A program made the position numbers and the translations under genes. From assembly GCF_006539725.1 (NCBI RefSeq), contig NZ_BJNO01000017.1:62001-126000 (forward strand): a stretch of 64,000 bases of DNA. Reading direction: 5' to 3'. This document shows positions 9,401 to 17,275 of the stretch, in pieces. Origin of the DNA: Klebsiella terrigena. GTDB lineage: Bacteria > Pseudomonadota > Gammaproteobacteria > Enterobacterales > Enterobacteriaceae. The stretch's first letter is position 1. Every line of letters begins with the position of its first letter. The notes beneath the pieces were generated by a model. It saw nothing but the letters and a program-made list of their open reading frames with translations, ran no database searches and was not told the origin of the DNA.

Positions 9401-12042
9401 CCAGGTCGGGAGCCAGCCTGCTGGATAAATCAGGCGGGATTTTTGTCCGTAATGGCGAGCATCTCTCCGCCGAGGATAAGCAGCTTCTGATGAGCGTCGC
9501 CTGCCTGTACCTTGATGATCGAGCCGGTGGGCTAAGTGAACAGCTTAACCAGCGCATTCATACCCTAAAACCCCAGGCCAGGTTGCTAATTCCGCACCCT
9601 GCAGCGGAGGGCAATCGACATACCGACTGGACGCCTGATACCCATCAGCTGCGCCATTTCAATGGGCTCGGCGGCTTTTCTCAGGATGGTCGGGAGTATC
9701 AGATTGTCCTCAGGGAAAACGAGCCGACGCCAGCTCCGTGGTCAAATGTGCTGGCAAACGCCGATTTTGGCAGCGTTATCTCAGAGGCGGGACAGGCCTA
9801 CAGCTGGTATGAAAATGCCCATGAATACCGCTTAACGCCCTGGGAAAACGATCCGGTGAGCGACCGCAGTGGTGAAGCCTTCTATCTGCGTGATGAAGAG
9901 AGCGGTGCGTGCTGGTCGCCGACGATACTGCCGGTGCGCGGCCACGGCGACTATTTGACCCGTCATGGTTTTGGCTACAGCGTGTTTGCCCACCGGGAGA
10001 GCGGGATAGACAGTGAGTTGACGATACTGGTCGCCGAACAGGCACCGGTTAAACTGGCGATCCTGACGCTCAGTAATAATTCGGGACGAACGCGTAAACT
10101 GTCCGTCACCGGCTATGCGGAGTGGACGCTTGGGGATTTACAAACCCGTTCGGCCTCCCATATCGTTACGTATCCAGTCAACATTTCTGGCGGTTGCGGG
10201 GTGATGGCCAACAACTTTTACGGCGCTAACGGCGGCGAGCGCACGGCATTTTTTGCCGTCAGCGGCTCCGACTGCTCGCTGACGGGCGACCGCCGCGAGT
10301 TTATTGGCCGAAACGGTTCATTGCAAAATCCGGACGCCATGAAGCTGCGCAGGCTCTCGGGTAAAACGGGGGCCGCGCTGGATCCCTGCGCAGCAGTACA
10401 ATCCGCGGCCACGCTAATTGATGGCGACCAGAGAACGTTTATTTTTGTCCTTGGCGTGGATGAAAATCATAGCCGGGCTCAGGAGACCCTGGCCCGCTAT
10501 CTGAATGAGGATACCGTCCGCCAGGAGCTGAACAACGTTCACCGCTATTGGCATCACGTACTCGATAAAATGGTGGTCAATACCCCGGACACCTCCGTGA
10601 ACTTACTGGTCAACGGGTGGTTGCTGTACCAGACGATAGCCAGTCGCCTTATGGCGCGTAGCGGTTACTATCAGTCCGGCGGCGCATTTGGTTTTCGCGA
10701 TCAGCTGCAGGATACGCTGGCGCTCAGTCACGCCGCCCCGGAAAGGATGCGCGAACAGATAGTGCTGTGCGCAACACGACAGTTTGTTGAGGGAGACGTG
10801 CAACACTGGTGGCACCCTCCTCACGGTAACGGCGTGCGTACATGCTGTTCGGATGACTATCTCTGGCTCCCGCTCGCAGTCTGTCACTATGTCGAAACGA
10901 TCGGGGACACGGAAATACTGGAATTGAATATTCCTTATCTGCAAGGTCGCCCGCTCCATCCGGGTGAAGAGTCCGTCTACGACACGCCGGTCATCAGCAG
11001 CACCGAAGAGACGCTATGGTTACACTGCGTCAAAGCTATTCAGCATGGATTACGCTTCGGGCAGCACGGTCTCCCGCTGATGGGGGCCGGCGACTGGAAT
11101 GACGGGATGAACCAGGTTGGCATTGAGGGGAAAGGTGAAAGCGTCTGGCTGGGCTTCTTCCTGTACGATATTTTACAACGCTTCGCTTCGCTTGCCGATC
11201 GGCGACAGGATGCCAGCGTCGCTTCAATGTGTCGTTCAGAGGCGCTGCGCCTGCAAAAAAATCTCGAAACCTCGGCATGGGACGGTGAATGGTACCGGCG
11301 AGGATATTTTGACGACGGTACTCCCCTGGGCTCAAAAGCGTCGCAAGACTGTCGAATTGATGCGATTGCGCAAAGCTGGTCGGTACTGTCCGGGGTCGCC
11401 AGCCGGGCGCGTAGCGTCATGGCGATGCAGGCGCTGGATAAGCATCTGGTGGATAACGAGGCCGGGCTAATCAAACTGTTAACGCCACCTTTCGATGGGC
11501 ACGGGCTGAATCCGGGATATATCCAGGGCTATCTGCCAGGAGTGCGGGAGAACGGGGGGCAGTATACTCATGGCGCCATCTGGGCGGTGATGGCGTTTGC
11601 CCGGATGGGGAATGCAGAACGCGCGTGGCAGCTGTGGTCAATGATCAACCCGATAAACCACACGCTGGATGCCTGTGAAGTGGAAAGATATAAAGCGGAG
11701 CCCTACGTCATGAGCGCTGATGTGTACAGCGTCGCGCCGCATACGGGTCGTGCCGGATGGAGCTGGTATACCGGTTCCGCAGGCTGGGCATACCGTTTGT
11801 TGACAGAGGAGCTGCTGGGGATAAAACGTTGCGGTACTTCCCTTACCGTTCATTCTCTGTTGCCGGACAACTGGCCGTCGTTTTCCATGACATATCAGTA
11901 CGGCGACAGTCAGTATCACATTAGCGTTTCACGTGGCGTCGGGAAATACCAGGCCACTCTGGACGGCATCATCCTCCCCGATGACAGCATTCCGCTGATG
12001 GATGACGGACAATTCCATACCATTGATATCATTCAGAACTGA
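3439..12042 (+). CDS. Cyclic beta-1,2-glucan synthase (NdvB/ChvB/Cgs family)
   Basis: Inner-membrane multidomain enzyme that in rhizobia and Brucella initiates, elongates and cyclises beta-1,2-glucan from UDP-glucose; the product is periplasmic and serves osmoadaptation and host interaction. The 2867 residues contain a membrane pair near 425-475, a GT84 glycosyltransferase domain with D640-S-D642 (ITLDSDTV) and RRTRW at 785-789, further membrane helices about 840-890 and 960-1010, then GH94-type phosphorylase/carbohydrate-binding modules. The C-terminal GH94 catalytic motif GDWNDGMNQ has its acidic residues at 2552 and 2555, preceded by FGFRDQLQDTLAL. Length and domain order match full Cgs proteins. 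The start at 3439 lacks a clear Shine-Dalgarno; ATG codons at residues 8 and 10 are alternatives. No ndvA/Cgt exporter is nearby. It is intact and GC-rich, unlike the decayed phage genes beside it. Confidence 0.9.
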   Translation: MSHQSNAMKMNPRAWFSRSRMSTKAPELVPSPANDSTSENSLRSELFSTPQMERYGQKLAHTHKLSPDKLPYYLLKRLGDNEAAITQNCYALNAGKKSSIMPAGEWLLDNYYLIEEQIRIVRQHLPKSFGKGLPSLASPHHCPRIYDIASKAIAHGDGRWDVASLTSYIAAYQQVTPLTLGEVWALPGMLRLSLIENLRRVSMEVVKAQQERSLADTWITRIFECAENTPADLIMVVADMARARPPLSSAFVAELVRRLQGRGNALALPLTWVDQRLAEQGVTTEVLIHRFNQQLAASQLSVSNSIAGLRLLSETNWADFAEAISVVEQTLRLDPAGTYSRMHFDTRDHYRHVIEILARDSRFSESEVASRVLALSVENAPGTPGHHIGYYLAGGGRELLEVQLSADTSGLIRLRHSFNKIPLLSWLGSLSLLTTAVTAGVLHETAQQGMGWMLILLALPLILAVSQLMNDLLSEATTRFRIPRPLPRMDFSAGIPADCATLVVVPCMLTSHESISKLLTSLEVCWLGNQNENLRFALLTDFADSAVEKPPENSGLLRQAIAETEDLNRRYPASRPRFYLLHRQPEWAPTQEKWMGYERKRGKLALLNNWLRHPAAQFSSVADAPAHLLPGHIKYVITLDSDTVLPRDTAHKLVATMAHPLNLPEYDPLRQRVVKGYGILQPGMAEEMPRNGQGRYAAMRSSVPGNNPYSMMSSDIYQDLFGEGSFVGKGIYDVDIFVLATANACPENLVLSHDLLEGCYARSGLLSEVLLYEQYPNNYLSDVARRTRWIRGDWQLLNWLSPYIRKADGTRDKNPLSALSCWKLFDNLRRSLVSPSLLTLLFCSLLLVPNPLYWLGALALVWLLPSALSISHDLLHKPLRRPLRLHIPLVAAGALKRFSRIGLNFAILPHEAGYSLYAIAVTLWRLGVSQRNLIQWTSHSPDGHQPGVSVIRFYRAMWLNVVAGAALTMMTFHFSPRLLTIALPVGVLWCLAPLLLSWLSRQPERKAISLNQEQKQLLRQTSREIWAFFETFATAKENWLPPDNYQEIPQPTIAHRTSPTNIGLSLMANLTAWDFGYLPGGEVLQRVTMTLDSMDKMEHFRGHLFNWYDTRTLAPLSPRYVSSVDSGNMAGHLLTLREGLSAMRHQPVLNSEQILAGLNDTIIILEKHWGQNAPTGLRLLRKHCLNAASLPPAQLFNELKKMRAQCNHLTTQCAQESSLVVRWTGHLEHQLVQLCHEWSHLLGWIPQTYSEQMLPTLSWLAGASYCGEGTPPASATALARMRLKIITELEQRLNDHARMDFAFLYSEATSLLSVGYNCDTNTPDKSHYDLLPSEIRLTSFLAIATNQLPLKSWYALGRLFTTIDHETALMSWSGSMFEYLMPNLVMPTWPGSLLDEMSQSAVKRQIRWGKERGVPWGVSESGYHAFDVQHNYQYQAFGVPGLGLRRGLADDMVIAPYATLLALTISPQKACENLLSLEKNGARGEYGFYEALDYTPSRLATGQLYAVVQSWMAHHQGMAFQALAHVLLNAPMTERFMSSTVFRSASLLLQERVPDAVDLYSPRRHFESHEGRVKPVRYEPRIFTGADTPVPEVQLLSNSHYHLMLTPGGGGYSRWNNIALTRWRSDTTRDNWGAFCYIRDSQTGEVWSNTWHPTGKDADNGDETIFTDAGAEYRRTFGSLSVRTQIVVSPEDDIELRRLTLVHRGRMPRDLELTTYSEVVLASDASDRAHPAFSNLFIQTEINPDRDAILCHRRPRSLDEQNPCMFHMVVVHGNNSKSISFETDRAAFIGRGRTPSNALTSVKKGPLSNTSGAVLDPILAIRHAITLLPGQPVTIDIVYGISESRQHSLALLEKYRDHPIADRIFELAWSHSLVVLRQMNASEDDATLFNRLASAVLYPCHELRADGQIISRNRRGQSGLWGWAISGDLPIVLFSITSEEGIASVTTLIQAHRYWRQKGLEVDLVILNESPGGYQQALQNQIMDLIYARSGASLLDKSGGIFVRNGEHLSAEDKQLLMSVACLYLDDRAGGLSEQLNQRIHTLKPQARLLIPHPAAEGNRHTDWTPDTHQLRHFNGLGGFSQDGREYQIVLRENEPTPAPWSNVLANADFGSVISEAGQAYSWYENAHEYRLTPWENDPVSDRSGEAFYLRDEESGACWSPTILPVRGHGDYLTRHGFGYSVFAHRESGIDSELTILVAEQAPVKLAILTLSNNSGRTRKLSVTGYAEWTLGDLQTRSASHIVTYPVNISGGCGVMANNFYGANGGERTAFFAVSGSDCSLTGDRREFIGRNGSLQNPDAMKLRRLSGKTGAALDPCAAVQSAATLIDGDQRTFIFVLGVDENHSRAQETLARYLNEDTVRQELNNVHRYWHHVLDKMVVNTPDTSVNLLVNGWLLYQTIASRLMARSGYYQSGGAFGFRDQLQDTLALSHAAPERMREQIVLCATRQFVEGDVQHWWHPPHGNGVRTCCSDDYLWLPLAVCHYVETIGDTEILELNIPYLQGRPLHPGEESVYDTPVISSTEETLWLHCVKAIQHGLRFGQHGLPLMGAGDWNDGMNQVGIEGKGESVWLGFFLYDILQRFASLADRRQDASVASMCRSEALRLQKNLETSAWDGEWYRRGYFDDGTPLGSKASQDCRIDAIAQSWSVLSGVASRARSVMAMQALDKHLVDNEAGLIKLLTPPFDGHGLNPGYIQGYLPGVRENGGQYTHGAIWAVMAFARMGNAERAWQLWSMINPINHTLDACEVERYKAEPYVMSADVYSVAPHTGRAGWSWYTGSAGWAYRLLTEELLGIKRCGTSLTVHSLLPDNWPSFSMTYQYGDSQYHISVSRGVGKYQATLDGIILPDDSIPLMDDGQFHTIDIIQN

Positions 12043-12061
12043 CGCTGGCTTAGCGTGCGCA

Positions 12062-12295
12062 TTAACGTCTGCCGTTAGTGCGCTGATTGTCCCGGAGAAC
12101 ATCAATTGCGGTCTTCATCGCGGTTTTGTCATCCCTTCTTTTTTGTTTGTCCTGCATCACCTGCAGGTACTCAAGCAACGTCCGGGTGTTAATGGGGCGC
12201 CCCTGTTTGCCGACGGCCAGCACGGCTTCACCAAGGATAATTTTCACTGGCGGCAATTGCGCCGGGTACCAGTCGAGGATGTCTTCTGATTTCAT
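12062..12295 (-). CDS. YmgB/AriR-like small regulator
   Basis: 77-residue acidic-start protein beginning MKSEDILDWYPAQ. The central region, ILGEAVLAVGKQGRPINTRT followed by LLEYLQVMQDKQK and TAIDVLRDN, has the spacing of the YmgB/YcgZ/YmgA family (helix-gap-helix with a conserved LG.AV....G..IN pattern). These are small helical proteins that in E. coli act on the Rcs phosphorelay and biofilm genes. The start ATG at 12295 is preferred over a GTG at 12334 because the first 13 residues of the longer form have no family similarity. It ends 20 bp from the end of the convergent glucan synthase gene. Assignment rests on pattern similarity only. Confidence 0.5.
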   Translation of the reverse strand: MKSEDILDWYPAQLPPVKIILGEAVLAVGKQGRPINTRTLLEYLQVMQDKQKRRDDKTAMKTAIDVLRDNQRTNGRR

Positions 12296-12448
12296 TATAA
12301 ATTTCTCACGGAAGGGTATTATATCACAAATCACCTAGGTGGTCTGCGGGTCTGACTTGCTGATTTAGTAATAAATCCACATAACATTATCTAAATAATC
12401 TTGTTTAAAGGCGTATAATGAATATTACATTCCATAGAGTATCAATTT

Positions 12449-12625
12449 ATGTCTTATACAAATGGACTCAGGCATTTTAAAGAAAGACCCGTTCACGTGG
12501 CTTGCCCGGTATGTGCCCACCGGGCCGATCAGAAAGCAGGTAAATTACGGAAAAATGCGGTTCTGGAGTGCCCTGCCTGTGGGCTATTATTCAGACCATC
12601 AGAATGTTGGTGTATTGGTGGCTGA
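12449..12625 (+). CDS. 58-residue zinc-ribbon miniprotein, paralogue of 3146-3304
   Basis: ATG at 12449; 58 residues with ACPVC and ECPAC knuckles separated by 18 residues, then GLLFRPSECWCIGG. Two extra cysteines near the C terminus are absent in the paralogue. AT-rich upstream sequence holds TATAAT-like hexamers (12412-12417, GTATAAT). The family is not characterised to my knowledge; a metal-binding role is inferred from the cysteine pairs. It is 68 bp upstream of the unknown gene at 12693 and on the same strand, so the two could be cotranscribed. Confidence 0.7.
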   Translation: MSYTNGLRHFKERPVHVACPVCAHRADQKAGKLRKNAVLECPACGLLFRPSECWCIGG

Positions 12626-12692
12626 TCAGCACTTTCGCATTTGAACAATACAGAGTACTAAAACAGCTTATCACTGAGATGAAGGAAGGTTT

Positions 12693-12965
12693 ATGAAAAG
12701 CAGGAAAGATGTTTTTATTGAAGGGGATATCATTGCCAGCCGTGTTCTTGGAGACGTAAACCAACCTTTCTGCATCCATAGAGTCAGGTTCAGCAATGAT
12801 AAATATGCGATTATTCGGGCAGCAACGGGGTTATGCTTCCATACCGGGGGAGTAATTGAACGGCATGATAATGCATGGTTTTACAACCAAGTTAAAATTC
12901 GTTTGTTCGGCTTTGAATACCTTGGTGAAAAGGAGTCCATCAGACAATTCTTTGAAAACTCTTGA
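12693..12965 (+). CDS. Unknown 90-residue protein
   Basis: ATG at 12693 is preceded by a strong AAGGAAGG site (12682-12689). The product is a soluble 90-residue protein with predicted beta-rich segments (DVFIEGDIIASRVL, YAIIRAATGLCFHTGG, VKIRLFGFEYLGE). There is no signal peptide, membrane segment or motif I recognise. It is AT-richer than the core genes. It follows the second zinc-ribbon gene and is followed by 280 bp of AT-rich DNA without a gene (12966-13247). Confidence 0.6.
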   Translation: MKSRKDVFIEGDIIASRVLGDVNQPFCIHRVRFSNDKYAIIRAATGLCFHTGGVIERHDNAWFYNQVKIRLFGFEYLGEKESIRQFFENS

Positions 12966-13247
12966 CACATAACCTTCAAACCGAAGATTATTCCCTGGAA
13001 ATGTGTTATTAAAATTTTAAATTAATTGGTTTATCTTTCTAAATTTAGATGTGCGAGCATTATAAAAATTGTCGTGTAACGTCACATCTTAATTCATCCA
13101 ATCATCCTCTTAAATAATTACATTTCAATTCATTACAAAAACATATGACATTTCAGTTAAACACCTGTCGGTTCATCAATCTATAGCAACCGGGCCAAGA
13201 TATAATCATGTCCTTTTGCTTGAAATACGGTTCTCAGGTGAGCATCC

Positions 13248-13796
13248 TTACCCCGCAGGGAAATATTTGTAAATGGTCTTCACACCTACCCCGATCAGGT
13301 CGGCCACCTGCTGCCGGGTCGCGCCGTTATCCAGCATTCGTCGCGCCTGCTCGACAACCTCCGGAGTCATCACCCTCCGGCGGCCGCCGACTCTCCCCTG
13401 CTCCCTGGCCGCGGCTAAACCTGCGCGAGTCCTCTCCACTATCAATTCGCGCTCCATTTCCGCCAGGGCGCTCATTACGTGAAAGAAAAATCGGCCGGCG
13501 GCCGTACTGGTATCAATACTATCGGTCAGGCTTCGGAAATTAACCCCGCGCGCCTGCAGCTCCGATACCAGCGTGATCAGGTCACGCACGCTTCGCCCCA
13601 GCCGATCCAGTTTCCAAACCACCAGCACATCACCAGGCCGGAGCCGCCGCAGCGTGCGTTTAAGCCCTGGCCGCCGGGAGTTCTTTCCGCTCGCCGTATC
13701 CTCGTAAATCAGCTCACATTCTGCACGAATCAGCGCATTTTTCTGTAAATCTAGGTTTTGGTCCACTGTTGAGACCCTAGCATAACCAATCAGCAT
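13248..13796 (-). CDS. Site-specific DNA invertase (serine recombinase, Pin/Gin type)
   Basis: Small serine recombinases invert tail-fibre DNA in phages Mu, P1 and e14. The protein starts MLIGYARVSTVDQN (catalytic Ser in RVST), has the DRLGRS arginine motif, RSLTDSIDTS, the long E-helix (ALAEMERELIVERTRAGLAA) and a C-terminal Hin-type HTH (NGATRQQVADLIGVGVKTIY). I start it at 13796 because relatives begin MLIGY; four extra residues from 13808 are unsupported. It is 182 residues, about full length (Pin is 184). The start lies 43 bp from the crossover site at 13840-13865, next to a tail-fibre gene, the normal context. Fis-dependent enhancer sequence was not identified. Confidence 0.92.
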   Translation of the reverse strand: MLIGYARVSTVDQNLDLQKNALIRAECELIYEDTASGKNSRRPGLKRTLRRLRPGDVLVVWKLDRLGRSVRDLITLVSELQARGVNFRSLTDSIDTSTAAGRFFFHVMSALAEMERELIVERTRAGLAAAREQGRVGGRRRVMTPEVVEQARRMLDNGATRQQVADLIGVGVKTIYKYFPAG

Positions 13797-13839
13797 GTTG
13801 TAACCCATTGAAAAAGCTGATTGTAAAAAGCTCCATCAC

Positions 13840-13865
13840 TTCGCACAAACCCTCGTTTGCGCGAA
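13840..13865. promoter_or_regulatory. Invertase crossover (dix-type) site
   Basis: 26-bp imperfect palindrome: left half TTCGCACAAACC, central CT, right half CGTTTGCGCGAA. It matches the general Gin/Cin/Pin pattern TTC-N4-AAACC-N2-GGTTT-N4-GAA apart from one base. It sits between the invertase start and the tail-fibre start, inside the extended open frame 13808-14845. I found no second full inverted copy in the window, so the site may be orphaned. Confidence 0.75.
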
Positions 13866-13888
13866 CGCTATTTTTTGGAGCAAAAACT

Positions 13889-14845
13889 ATGGCTTTTAAT
13901 CCGCCGTTGGGGAGCTCGTCTCCTGAGGTGCTGCTCGATAATGTCACGCGCCTGGATAAACTGGTGAACGGTCCGGAAGCCACAGTTCCCGATCGCGCTG
14001 GTGACCCGCTGGAATCATGGCGACTCCTGCAGAGAAAAATTACCCAACTGGGCGGAATACTCGGTTTTGCCAATGAAGCAGATTTGCTGGCATTTACACC
14101 TGCCAACGCAAATCAGGTGGGCCTTGATACCGCAACAGGTACATTGTGGTTGTGGAATGGTTCCGTATGGTCAAAATCGGGATATCAGAATTCCGATATC
14201 ATCAATTACATGAATAGCCTGGTCGGCTCTACCCCGCTGGCCGTCCTCAGTGACCTGACCGGTTCAAACTACATTGTCAAAGCTGATGGCTCGCGGGTAC
14301 TGTCCACGAACTGGCGCAACTCAACGTTCCTCTCTGTGAAAGAGGGACAAAAGCTCATCCTGACAGCAACCAGTAACGGGTCCGCCTTCGCGAACATTGC
14401 GTTTTACGACGTCAATCAGGTGTTCATTTTAGCGGATAATACCGGGGTGGGCTCCTCTGTGTATCAGCGTGTTTTCACTGTACCCGCTGATGGATTTGTC
14501 ATTCTGGCGACCCGCGTCACCACATCATCAACGTTTTCCTGCAACGTCCTAAAAGACATCCTCACTGTTGACAACAAAGACAAATCAGGTGGCTATACGT
14601 CATATGAGGAATTCGAAAAAACGATTACCTCGCTGGCAGGCGACCCCGTAACAGCTGGAGGTACAGAAGCCTTTCCCGTGCCGGGGTTTGTGAGCGTTGC
14701 CTCCCCGACGTCTTACCCGACGGTCTCTACGACCAGTTTTAATACCGGGTTTGTGAAAGTCGCAGCAGGAGGTGTGATCACCGCAAAACTGGCGATGGCC
14801 GCTACCGGTTCCCGCCGGTTTCCACCGTCGCCGCCAAAAGCGTAA
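13889..14845 (+). pseudogene. Phage tail fibre/spike N-terminal part, truncated at J junction
   Basis: ATG at 13889 with TTGGAG at 13876-13881. The start, MAFNPPLGSSSPEVLLDN and LVNGPEATVPDRAGDPLESW, is the conserved particle-anchoring domain of many Klebsiella/Enterobacter phage tail fibres. It continues through a variable region to about codon 306 (KLAMAATGS), after which the frame enters the antisense of the J gene and reads RRFPPSPPKA to an accidental stop. The receptor-binding C terminus is therefore lost. The gene points toward J (tail-to-tail), the reverse of the usual tandem J-fibre order, suggesting inversion or rearrangement at about 14805. Confidence 0.8.
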
Positions 14846-16826
14846 CGCCAGCATAGGATGATGGCCGAGCCAATAGCCGACCACGCAGCGCCTGCCAGTA
14901 CATCGAGTCGCGTGCGTTGTTCGAACCCTGCTCGTTCCGGCGGCGGCAACGCACTTCAACTAGTCCCGTCGTGCTGAGATCAAAGCGCTCAGTAAACCCC
15001 AGTCCGTTGACGTTCTGTAGCGCGTAAACGCCCTGCCGACTGGTCCAGCCGGAGCCGGAGCCATATACCCGATACTGAATCTCCCATTCACAATGGCGGA
15101 TGCGTTTTTTGCCTTTGCTGTCGAACCCGCAAATTCCCGACGGGAACGAGAAATTCACTTCAAAGGCATCCACAACTTCATTTTCGGGACAGACAAGAAA
15201 CGGTCCCATCCAGGTATTATTGTCATTGATACCTGTGGCCTGGTAATCGATCATCGTGCGCGGAGAGAAGCCGAGCCAGGATGGATCTATTACACCCTCA
15301 ATTACACGCTGAACCGTTGCCGTAGTGCCGTCGGCATCAGCGATCCGATACTCGTTACCACTATGGGCCAGGGCAAGCCGCTGCGTACCTTCAGGAATAC
15401 CCGAGAAGGCCGCACCTGCAGCACTTCCATATGCGAGGGTGACATTAGACGTAATCGCAGGGCTACCACCGCTTGATGCCGTGCCTGACGTAGAATCAGG
15501 GTTATCCCCGAAGACGGATACCGGAAGCGACGATGAGGTGATGGATCCGCCACGCCACGGACTCGATATCTCCACAATACGCACCACGCCGCTATCATCA
15601 TGAGCAATGAGGCCGGAACCTGTGATCCCTTCGTTAATCGCTGCCAGCAACCCGGACATAGTGCCGTAGTTTGCCACGAGCGAGATCGTGTAAGTAGCCC
15701 CCTGCCAGGTCAGATTAAACGTCTGGCCTGTTACTGAAAAATCATAAGTTGTCGGTGCAGCATTACCACGCACCGCAGCAGCCGTTCCCCCGACACCAGG
15801 AACAGCATCCTGTTTGGGGGTGTAGGTCGCGATGAACAGCTCATACTGAGCACCGTTAATTTCTAACGTAACCGGCATTCCCGGATACGGGTTCATCTCC
15901 GCAATAATGTCGCTGGTCAGTAGGCTGTAACCCGATGACGTCGATATCTGGAAGTTGGCCGGAGCGATAATTGTCACCAGTGCGCCGGCGACCCATGACT
16001 CTGGCAGGGTGTTACCTTCATCATCGTCAACACTGGAATCGATCAATCCCGAAAACGTTACAGATGGGCCCGATACCGTCATGCTATCAGCCGTGATATC
16101 CGTCGAATCGGGTGAGGTCTGAGCCATATCGAGGCCGGTACCGGATGATGTGCCGCCCACCTCGGTCGAGTTGTACCAGTTTTCGCTACGGCGATCAGCC
16201 GACACATCAGCACCCGGCCCGTAGACGGTTGAGGAAAACTTATCGCCCAGCGCGGCCGCCGGCGTTTCGCCAATACGGATATCACCGGTGGTGAAAGCCA
16301 CATTGCCGACGCTGACGCAGAGCAGCATTTCCACACGCATTATCGTCGGGTCATCTGGATCAAATCGGGTGACAGGCTGCACGACATAATCGGGATATAC
16401 GCGATAGCGTCCGAATAATTCGCGGATGGGATCGCCAAGTTTTGCGGTGTTCGCTTTTGCCGGGTTTAAATCCAGACCGGTACCGGATGATGATGAATAA
16501 CCGCCTTTGTCCATGTTGGACATAGTGATCAGCACATAAACCGCTGATGCCGCGGCTATTGCCAACGATGCCCAGGCTGCGACAGCTGCGGCCGTTGCAA
16601 ATGGTACGGGATAAATCCTCACATCGCTTTCAGGCTTGATAAAGCAAAGCGGCCACTCCTGGGGAGGGACATTAATGCCACCCACCTCAACCGCTATCGG
16701 GTGCTTTTCCTGATCCCGATATTCTTTTACGTTCAATACCATCCAGTCGTGGAAAGACATTTCACTATGTTCGTGTGTTTCCAGCGGTTCGCCCGGCAGA
16801 CGTGAAGGATAAAATCTGATGGTCAT
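14802..16826 (-). pseudogene. Phage tail-tip host-specificity protein J (TipJ type), C-terminally truncated
   Basis: The frame begins MTIRFYPSRLPGEPLETHEH and includes a membrane-like segment (VAAWASLAIAAASAVYVLI), LGDPIRELFGRYRVYPDY, several Ig/fibronectin-like beta modules and WQALRGRLLARPSSYAGV. J forms the distal tail hub and determines receptor contact. It ends at residue 674 with ATVETGGNR at the junction with the inverted tail-fibre fragment; J-type proteins continue for several hundred more residues, so the last part is missing. Its ATG overlaps the stop of the NlpC-like gene by 4 bp, the normal tail-gene coupling. Confidence 0.85.
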
Positions 16827-17203
16827 TGCCAGAACTCCACTTTTACAAAGCGCCGTTTAAAGCGGGCCAGCGGAAGAAACGTAACGTTTGTTTGTGGGTT
16901 ACACTCTGCAACATGCAATTGCTCACCTATCCGCACTACAATCGCGACGTGTGTCACTGTGGAGCCGGAATAGCAAATTGCACCAGCCCCCTCGCAGGGG
17001 TCGCAACGGGTCAGCGAATGCATAAATTTTTTGGCTTCACGATCGAGGCCCCCATCGTCTTTCGTCACCCCTGCAAAATCCGGCCACGCTGGTAACCCCA
17101 GGTCCCGACGAATTTCATTAATAAGGCCGAAGCAGTCGAGAGCGGGGTAATCCCTGCCACCTTTCAGCCAGCCGACGGACTTATATTTTTTCTGTTTAAA
17201 CAT
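16823..17203 (-). CDS. NlpC/P60-like phage tail assembly protein (lambda K-like)
   Basis: 126 residues from an ATG at 17203 preceded by GGAGG; a longer frame from 17227 is not supported by a ribosome site. The Cys-His hydrolase core is visible: DYPALDCFGLINEIRRDLGL (active Cys in the DC.GL motif) and THVAIVVRIGEQLHVAEC (His). Phage K-type tail proteins carry this fold and probably cleave peptidoglycan or process the tail tip. The stop overlaps the start of J. Upstream tail genes (I, L, M, H and so on) are missing, replaced directly by a short gene and the lysis cassette. Confidence 0.8.
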   Translation of the reverse strand: MFKQKKYKSVGWLKGGRDYPALDCFGLINEIRRDLGLPAWPDFAGVTKDDGGLDREAKKFMHSLTRCDPCEGAGAICYSGSTVTHVAIVVRIGEQLHVAECNPQTNVTFLPLARFKRRFVKVEFWQ

Positions 17204-17227
17204 CACACCTCCGCAATTTTCAGGCAT

Positions 17228-17251
17228 AAAAAAACCTCGTCAGAGCGAGGT
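17228..17251 (-). terminator. Terminator after the small phage gene
   Basis: Read on the minus strand: ACCTCG, six-base loop, CGAGGT, then a run of seven T. It follows the stop of the 50-residue phage gene at 17276. Confidence 0.8.
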
Positions 17252-17275
17252 AGTTTTTGTCAGTTAGTCAGCTGA

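Noticed and set aside
14690..14760. GGGTTTGTG repeats in the tail-fibre gene as partner crossover sites
   Set aside because: They encode the repeated peptides PGFVS and TGFVK; the other half of the palindrome is absent.
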